Shown piece after piece: positions 57,112 to 64,000 of a stretch of 64,000 bases of DNA (the stretch's first letter is position 1; every line of letters begins with the position of its first letter). Source of the DNA: DATBSL01 sp963729875 (GTDB lineage: Bacteria > Acidobacteriota > Vicinamibacteria > Fen-336); contig CAVSPR010000004.1 of assembly GCA_963729875.1 (NCBI GenBank), positions 868,001 through 932,000 of the forward strand, in the 5' to 3' direction. Position numbers and translations under genes: made by a program. Below the pieces are notes generated by a model. That model ran no database searches and was not told the origin of the DNA. It was given only the letters and a program-made list of their open reading frames with translations.

Positions 57112-58718
57112 ATGACGGACATCCAGAAGCGCCTCGCCGCTGTCTCCGACACGCGCGGCCGCATCGTGGCGATATTCGTCGGGGCCGTCCTCCTGCCCTC
57201 CGTGGCGCTGAGCGTGCTGTCGTTCAACGCGGTCCCCAAGCACGCCGAGAACCTCAAGCTGAGCCTGCTGCGCCAGGCGTCCCAGCTGCTCTACTACGCG
57301 GAGCAGGACCTCGAGCAGGCGACGCGCAAGAGGGCGCTCGAGGCGGCCCGGGCGGTCGGGCCGGACCTGCTGCTCGAGGGCCGGCCCCGCGAGATCCGGG
57401 CGGCCCTCGCCAGGGCGGGGCTCGGCGACGTGGAGTTCGAGTCGTTGCGCCTCGAGGCCTGGTCGAAGCCGCGCGGGGCGTCGGGTCCGGGGAGTCGGGG
57501 AGCGCCGAGTTCCGCGCCCTCAGCGAGGCGCTCACCGGGCGGGCGCACCGCGGGACGCGCGAGGACGAGGACTCGGTCCCGCTCACCACCGCCGGGGGCG
57601 AGGACCTGGGGGTCGTGCGGTTCCGCTTCACGCCCGACTACGCGCACCGCCGCCTGGTGCGGGAGTTCTTCGAGAAGGACTTCCACAACCCCGAGGGCGC
57701 GTGGGTGGTCCGGGTGACGGAGCCCGGCGGCGAGGTGCTCTACGAGAACGCCCGCAGCCGGGGCGACGAGACGTTCGAGGTGGAGCGGACCATGGCCGTG
57801 TCCTCCTACGAGGGGGTGCGGCTCCAGCTGCGGCCCCGCGACCGCTCGATCGAGCAGGAGGTGCGCCGCCTGGCCCTCACCAAGACGGCGCTCATCGGCC
57901 TCATCGACCTCATGCTCCTGGCCGGGCTCGCCCTCGTGTGGGCGAACGTCCGCCGCGAGCTGCGGCTGTCCCGGCTCAAGAGCGACTTCGTGGCCAACGT
58001 GAGCCACGAGCTGAAGACTCCGCTCGCCCTCATCCGGCTCTTCGCGGAGACGCTCGAGCTCGGCCGGGTGCCGAACGAGGAGAAGAAGCGGCAGTACCAC
58101 CAGATCATCAACAAGGAGAGCCGGCGTCTCACCCAGCTCATCAACAACATCCTGGACTTCTCGCGAATCGAGGCGGGGAGGAAGGAGTACCGTCTGCGAC
58201 GCGGGGACGTCGGCGCGGTGGTGCGGGACGTGGTGGACGCCTACCGCTTCCCGATCGAGCAGCAGGGATTCGCCCTCGAGGTGGACGTGGCCGAGGACCT
58301 GCCGGAGATCGACCTCGATCCCGAGGCGATGTCCCAGGCGCTGATCAACCTCCTCAACAACGCGATCAAGTACAGCCCGGACAGCCGGAGCGTCCGGGTG
58401 TCGGCGCGGCCGGCCGGGGACCGGGTCCTCGTGTCGGTGAGCGACCGCGGGATCGGGATCCCGAGGACGGAGCACCGGCGGATATTCGAGAAGTTCTACC
58501 GGGTCGAGAGCAGCCTCGTGCACACCACGAAGGGCAGCGGGCTGGGCCTCGCCCTGGTGCAGCACATCACGGAGGCCCACGACGGGCGCGTCGAGCTGAC
58601 GAGCGCCCCCGGGGAGGGGAGCACCTTCACGCTGTCGCTCCCGGTGCCGCAGGACGGTGCCCCAGACGGGGCGCGCCGGGGTACGATGAGGCGTCGAGAG
58701 ATCGAAGAGCGACCATGA
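57112..58718 (+). CDS. Sensor histidine kinase (PhoR-like), one frameshift in this sequence
   Basis: About 535 residues when restored. One membrane helix near residues 18-40, an extracytoplasmic sensor region, a second helix about 260-285 (LIGLIDLMLLAGLALVWANV), then HisKA with the phospho-acceptor in VSHELKTPLALI, and a HATPase with NLLNNAIKYSP (N box), DRGIGIP (G1), FEKFYR (F box) and GSGLGLALV (G2). The first frame runs to about 57475 and the second starts there; one missing base in a G-rich run would join them. The kinase half is intact. The stop overlaps the response-regulator ATG, so this is a cognate pair. A TACATT hexamer lies 11 bases before the ATG at 57112. Confidence 0.88.
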
Positions 58719-59413
58719 GCAAGATCCTGATCGTGGAAGACGAGCCGGACATGGCCCTCGGGCTGAAGGACAACTTCGAGTTCGAGGGGTACGAGGTCAC
58801 GACCGCCACCGACGGCCAGTCGGGGCTGGAGAAGGCGCGGGCGCTCAAGCCCGACCTCCTCGTCCTCGACATCATGCTGCCGAAGCTCTCCGGCCTCGAG
58901 GTCTGCAAGACCCTTCGGGGGGAGGGCTACGAGGGCCCCATCCTGATGCTGACCGCCCGAGGCCAGGAGATCGACAAGGTCGTGGGCCTGGAGCTCGGGG
59001 CGGACGACTACGTCACCAAGCCCTTCTCCATCCGGGAGCTGCTCGCCCGGGTGCGGGCGGTGCTGCGGCGCACCGAGGGCAAGGCGAAGCGCCTCACGCG
59101 TTACGCCTTCGCCGACGTGGACCTCGACTTCGAGGCCTACAAGGCGACGCGGGGCGGCGAGGCGCTCGACCTCAGCCCGCGGGAGTTCGAGCTGCTGCGC
59201 TACCTGATCGAGCGCAAGGGCGACACCGTCACCCGCGACCAGCTGCTCGAGGACGTCTGGGGCTACGAGAGCTACCCGTCCACCCGGACGGTGGACACCC
59301 ACATCGCCAAGCTGCGGGCGAAGATCGGCGACAGCGGGAGCGAGCCGCGCTGGATCCTGACCATCCACGGGATGGGCTACAAGTTCATCGACCCCGACAC
59401 GACCCGCGCGTAG
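58715..59413 (+). CDS. OmpR/PhoB-family response regulator
   Basis: 232 residues. Receiver domain: ILIVEDEPDMA (acid pocket), phospho-Asp in LLVLDIMLPKLSG (about residue 52), Thr in MLTARG and Lys in YVTKPFS. The C-terminal winged helix has LDLSPREFELLRYLI, RDQLLEDVWG and the recognition helix STRTVDTHIAKLRAKIG. It would bind tandem DNA half-sites when phosphorylated by the preceding kinase; the genes it controls cannot be told from here. The stop codon lies inside a REP-like palindrome. Confidence 0.95.
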   Translation: MSKILIVEDEPDMALGLKDNFEFEGYEVTTATDGQSGLEKARALKPDLLVLDIMLPKLSGLEVCKTLRGEGYEGPILMLTARGQEIDKVVGLELGADDYVTKPFSIRELLARVRAVLRRTEGKAKRLTRYAFADVDLDFEAYKATRGGEALDLSPREFELLRYLIERKGDTVTRDQLLEDVWGYESYPSTRTVDTHIAKLRAKIGDSGSEPRWILTIHGMGYKFIDPDTTRA

Positions 59414-59425
59414 CGCGGGTCGATC
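59396..59425. repeat. REP-like palindrome, copy 3
   Basis: Same 30-base element as at 1068-1097 with one mismatch in the loop. The stem pairs 59401-59409 with 59413-59421, and the response-regulator stop TAG (59411-59413) is in its loop. It may also act as terminator. Confidence 0.7.
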
Positions 59426-59511
59426 CGGGTCGCGGTCGGCCCCGCCGTTGAAGGCCTCTCTCTCGCTGTCCCGCCCCGGGTCCCTGGAGGACGGGGAAGG
59501 CCGTTCCATCG

Positions 59512-59544
59512 CCCTTAAGTCCTTCAGGACTTGATGGATAAGGG
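59512..59544 (+). other. Bulged hairpin upstream of pilC
   Basis: The outer arms CCCTTA/TAAGGG (59512-59517, 59539-59544) and inner arms AAGTCC/GGACTT (59517-59522, 59527-59532) form a bulged stem. It may end transcription from the regulator or structure the pilC leader. The rest of 59426-59577 holds nothing else I recognise apart from a TACAGT hexamer at 59554-59559. Confidence 0.35.
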
Positions 59545-59577
59545 CGCGGCTGCTACAGTCGGAGGGAAGCGGCTGCG

Positions 59578-60785
59578 ATGGAGTACGTCTGCAGGGTCGG
59601 CACACCGTCGGGCGAGGTCGTCGAGCAGGCGTTCTCCGCGCCCGACGAGAGCGCGCTGCGCGCCGACCTGGAGCAGCAGGGCCTCTACCTCATCTCCGTG
59701 CGCCGCGGGCTCTCGCTCTCCGCGCTCCGGCTTCGCCGGCGCCGCGTGGACCCGGCTCTCCTCCTCGTGTTCTCCCAGGAGCTCGCCGCGCTCCTGAAGG
59801 CGGGGCTGCCGCTCTTCCAGTCCCTCGACGTCATGCTCGAGCGGCAGAGGGACCCGGTACTCCGGCAGTCCCTCGCCACCGTGCGCGAGAAGGTCAAGGC
59901 CGGGATCGCGCTTTCCGACGCCTTCCGGCAGGAGGGGGACCTCTACCCGGCGATCTTCTCCGCCAGCCTCGTGGCGGGGGAGCGCTCGGGCAACCTCGAC
60001 CAGGTGCTCCGCCGCTTCGCCTCCCACCTCCGCCTCAACCAGGCCCTCAAGAAGAAGGCGGTCTCGGCCTCCGTCTACCCGCTCGTCCTCCTCACCATGA
60101 TGCTCGGCCTCGTGACCCTCCTCCTCGTCTGGGTGATCCCCCAGTTCGCCAGCTTCTACGAGGGGCTCGGGGCCGAGCTGCCCCTCGCGACCCGGGTGCT
60201 GCTGGCCCTGGCCGCGGCGGTTCGCGGCAACCTGCTGTGGATCGTCCTCGGGACCGGAATGCTGGTGCTCTCCGGCCTGTACTGGCTCCGGAAGGAGGGC
60301 TCCGGGGTGACGCTCGACGGCGCCCTGCTGCGCCTGCCGTACTTCGGCGGCCTGATGCGGATGTACGCGACCAGCCAGCTCATGCGCACCCTGGCGACGC
60401 TGCTCGCGGGGGGGCTTCCCCTGCTGAACGCGCTCGAGGTGGCCGCGGCCTCGATCGGAAACCGGGCCATGGCGCGGGCGGTGGGCGCGGCCACCGGGCG
60501 GATCCGCGAGGGGGCGAGCCTCACCGCGGCGCTCGAGTCCACCGGCATGCTCGAGGCCCTGCCGCTCGAGATGGTGAAGGTGGGGGAGCAGACCGGCGCC
60601 CTCGGGGACATGCTGAACGCCATCGCGGAGTTCTACGACGAGGACCTCGACACCCAGATGGCCGCCCTGCTCTCCCTCGTGGAGCCCGTGCTCCTCGTCC
60701 TCATGGCGGTCGTCGTGGCGGCGATGCTCCTCGCCTTCTACCTGCCGATGTTCCAGGCCATCTCGGCCGTGCAGGGGAACGTGAG

Positions 60786-60789
<4 letters not shown>
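59578..60789 (+). CDS. pilC: Type IV pilus / type II secretion inner-membrane protein PilC (GspF)
   Basis: 403 residues. Two repeated T2SSF domains (about 70-190 and 270-395), each with the EVGEQTG-type turn (VAGERSGNLDQVL and VKVGEQTGALGDML), and three membrane helices (about 165-190, 215-240, 370-395). This is the polytopic platform protein on which the assembly ATPase acts. GGAGGG lies about 12 bases before the ATG. The gene overlaps pilB (ATGA) and leads an operon that continues off the window. Confidence 0.92.
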
Positions 60790-62431
<1,642 letters not shown>

Positions 62432-62435
<4 letters not shown>

Positions 62436-63397
62436 GCGCGGCGGCGGGCGGCCTCGGCGCGGCGTTGCGGCGGACGGGCCGCCTCCTCGCCCGGGCGCTG
62501 GTGGATCCGCCGCTGCCGCTCGTCGCGGTCGAGGTGCGGCCGGGAGCGCTCGGGGCGGTGCGCCTGGAGCGGGAGGGCGGGCGGCTGTCCCTGGGGGCGG
62601 CGGCCACGGTGGACCTGCCGGAGGGGGCGCTCGAGATCTCCCTGGCCCGGCCCAACCTGGCGGACCCGGAGGCGTTCCGCGGCGCCCTGCGGGCCGTGCT
62701 GGAGCGGGCGGGCGCCCTGGCGGGCGGGGACGTCTCGCTGGTCCTGCCCGACCCGGTGGTGCGGCTCGCCCTGGTGCCGGCGGAGGGGCTGCGGGGACGG
62801 CGCAGCGACACCGAGGAGGTCATCCGCTTCCGGCTGCACAAGGCCCTGCCACCCGACTTCGACGCGCGCACGGCACGCCTTGCGTGGCAGCCCGCGGGCC
62901 CCGACCAGGTCCTGGTCGCGGTGGCCGCGGACGAGGTGGTCCGCGGCTACGAGGACGCCCTGGAAGCCCTGGGCTTCCACGTCGGCCTCGTGGAGCCCGC
63001 CAGCCTGTCCCTGGCCGCGCTCGAGGGGGCGGGGACGGCCGGCGACGACCTGCTGGTGAACTGGGACCGCGGCTACGTGTCCTTTCTGGTGCGTCGCGGA
63101 GCGCGCCCCCTCCTGCAGCGGACGCTCCCGCGCGAGGACTCGCGCGAGTCGGTCGTCCGGCAGGCCGGGCAGACCCTCCGGTTCTGCCGCGAGCAGCTCG
63201 GCGGCGACGGCTTCCACGAGGTCCTCGTGCGCTCGGCGGTCGTCCCCGGACCCGAGGCGGGCGAGCTGCTCGGGCAGGCCCTCGGCACGGCGCCGCGCCT
63301 CGTGCGGCCCTGGGCCGCGCTGGGCGTCTTCGAGGACGGGCCCGCGGCACAGGCCGTGGCCGGGGCGGCGGCCTGCGTCCTGCGGAGAGCGGCGTGA
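62432..63397 (+). CDS. pilM: PilM/GspL-like actin-fold protein
   Basis: 321 residues. An actin-like ATPase fold of the PilM/GspL cytoplasmic type is suggested by AVEVRPGALGAVRLE at the start, FRLHKALPPDF at the first interface, and LVNWDRGYVSFLV in the second half. Motifs are weak and no membrane helix is present, so it is closer to PilM than to full GspL. It would link the PilB ATPase to the PilN/PilO inner-membrane ring. TTG start by overlap with pilB and GTGA overlap with the next gene. Assignment rests on both fold pattern and operon position. Confidence 0.75.
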
Positions 63398-63960
63398 GCG
63401 CCCCCCTCAACCTCGCCCGCCGGCCGTTCCGCAACGAGCGGCTGCCCACCCTGGCCCTGGCCGTCGGCTGCGCGGCGCTGGCCGTGGTCAGCGTGCGCCA
63501 CGCGGTGCTCGCGCGGGACCTGCTCCCCGGGCGGGCGCGGGACATGGAGGGCCGGGTGGCTTCCCTCGAGAAGGAGATCGCGACGCTGCGCGCCGAGTCG
63601 GCCGAGTTGCAGAGGCTCGCCGCCCCGCCCGAGGCGCTCAAGGAGTGGGCGGCGGTCAAGCGCCTCGTGGACCGGCGGGCGTTCTCCTGGACCGGCCTTT
63701 TCGCCGCCCTCGAGGAGGCGCTGCCCCCCGGGGTGAGGCTCGTCTCCGTCTCGCCCCGGGACGAGGAGGGAGGGATCGAGCTGGCCCTCGTCGCGGTGGG
63801 TCGCAGCGACGCGGACGCGCTCGCGCTCCTGCAGGAGCTCCAGGCCCACGGCGAGTTCGAGCAGGCCTTCCTCGAGCGGTGGAGCGACGGCCGCGAAGGC
63901 GTCGACATCGCGTGCACGGTGCGCTATGCGCCCAAGGCCGCGCGGGGGAGGCAGCCGTGA
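63394..63960 (+). CDS. pilN: PilN-like inner-membrane assembly protein
   Basis: 188 residues. The short cytoplasmic N-terminus LNLARRPFRNER is the conserved PilN stretch that docks into PilM. One membrane helix (about 19-35), a coiled coil (about 50-78) and a ferredoxin-like C-terminal domain (about 95-180) follow, as in PilN. Starts in the pilM stop and overlaps the next start (GTGA). Confidence 0.82.
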   Translation: MSAPLNLARRPFRNERLPTLALAVGCAALAVVSVRHAVLARDLLPGRARDMEGRVASLEKEIATLRAESAELQRLAAPPEALKEWAAVKRLVDRRAFSWTGLFAALEEALPPGVRLVSVSPRDEEGGIELALVAVGRSDADALALLQELQAHGEFEQAFLERWSDGREGVDIACTVRYAPKAARGRQP

Positions 63961-64000
63961 GGCCCGAGGGCCCCCGGTGGCGGACCCGGCTGCTCCCCGC
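63957..64000 (+). CDS. Start of the next operon gene, probably PilO-like (partial)
   Basis: Only 14 codons are in the window. GTG at 63957 overlaps the pilN stop, and the encoded start (VRPEGPRWRTRLLP) is basic, as before a membrane helix. PilO is expected by position after pilM-pilN; the sequence itself cannot confirm it. Confidence 0.4.
   Translation, partial: MRPEGPRWRTRLLP

Overview
This is a gene-dense, very GC-rich bacterial chromosome segment. It has no phage, IS element, plasmid replication gene, CRISPR array or rRNA. The gene set points to a Gram-negative-like bacterium: outer-membrane-type barrel, many lipoproteins, SLT lytic transglycosylases, a PilB/PilC/PilM/PilN assembly machine, an MglA-type polarity GTPase, and the two-subunit glycyl-tRNA synthetase next to recO and ppdK. 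Such combinations occur in Acidobacteriota and in former deltaproteobacterial lineages. I cannot choose between them without a marker-gene tree.

Layout. 1-9.4 kb: tail of dapF, a lipoprotein, an apaG/DoxX/rhodanese operon on the minus strand, then recO-glyQ-glyS-ppdK on the plus strand. 9.5-19.5 kb (mostly plus): lytic transglycosylase, corA-mutL, a convergent class IV aminotransferase, uppP, nnr-tsaE-sulfatase-like, and a DUF4388/TPR protein. 19.5-33.1 kb is one long minus-strand run: M23 peptidase, ComM, LysM transglycosylase, secA, guaB, and a lipoprotein / radical-SAM / secreted-protein string. 33.3-37.2 kb (plus): a lipoprotein and a pair of related family-4 glycosyltransferases. 37.2-44.3 kb (minus): a GT-C-like membrane protein, MglA-like GTPase, beta-barrel protein, and three tandem ArsA/Get3-type ATPases with a small Cys-Cys protein. 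44.3-46.3 kb: a GT2 glycosyltransferase, a secreted chalcone-isomerase-like protein, tRNA-Arg(CCG). 46.4-55.6 kb (minus): a 1051-residue multicopper oxidase fused to a galactose-oxidase-like propeller, a secreted LTD/nuclease protein, a secreted RraA-like protein and a Cys-rich Sel1-repeat protein. 55.6-64 kb: an SDR, smpB, a two-component pair, and pilC-pilB-pilM-pilN running off the end.

Two sequence-wide patterns stand out. (i) Many starts carry a TANNNT -10-like hexamer only 6-11 bases before the start codon and no Shine-Dalgarno, suggesting leaderless or near-leaderless mRNAs; classical TTGACA/-17/TANNNT promoters occur too. (ii) glyS, guaB, secA, a histidine kinase and the secreted nuclease are split by single-base indels concentrated in about 5.9-6.1, 24.7-27.8 and 50.4-53.2 kb. 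Because essential genes are hit, consensus errors in the assembly are the likeliest cause, and I annotate these as genes rather than dead pseudogenes.

The most unusual biology is the copper-oxidase/galactose-oxidase fusion (His-rich linker; the Cys of the Tyr-Cys cofactor replaced by Ser), the triple ArsA cluster with diverging nucleotide-site residues, and a dispersed REP-like palindrome with a compensatory base change.
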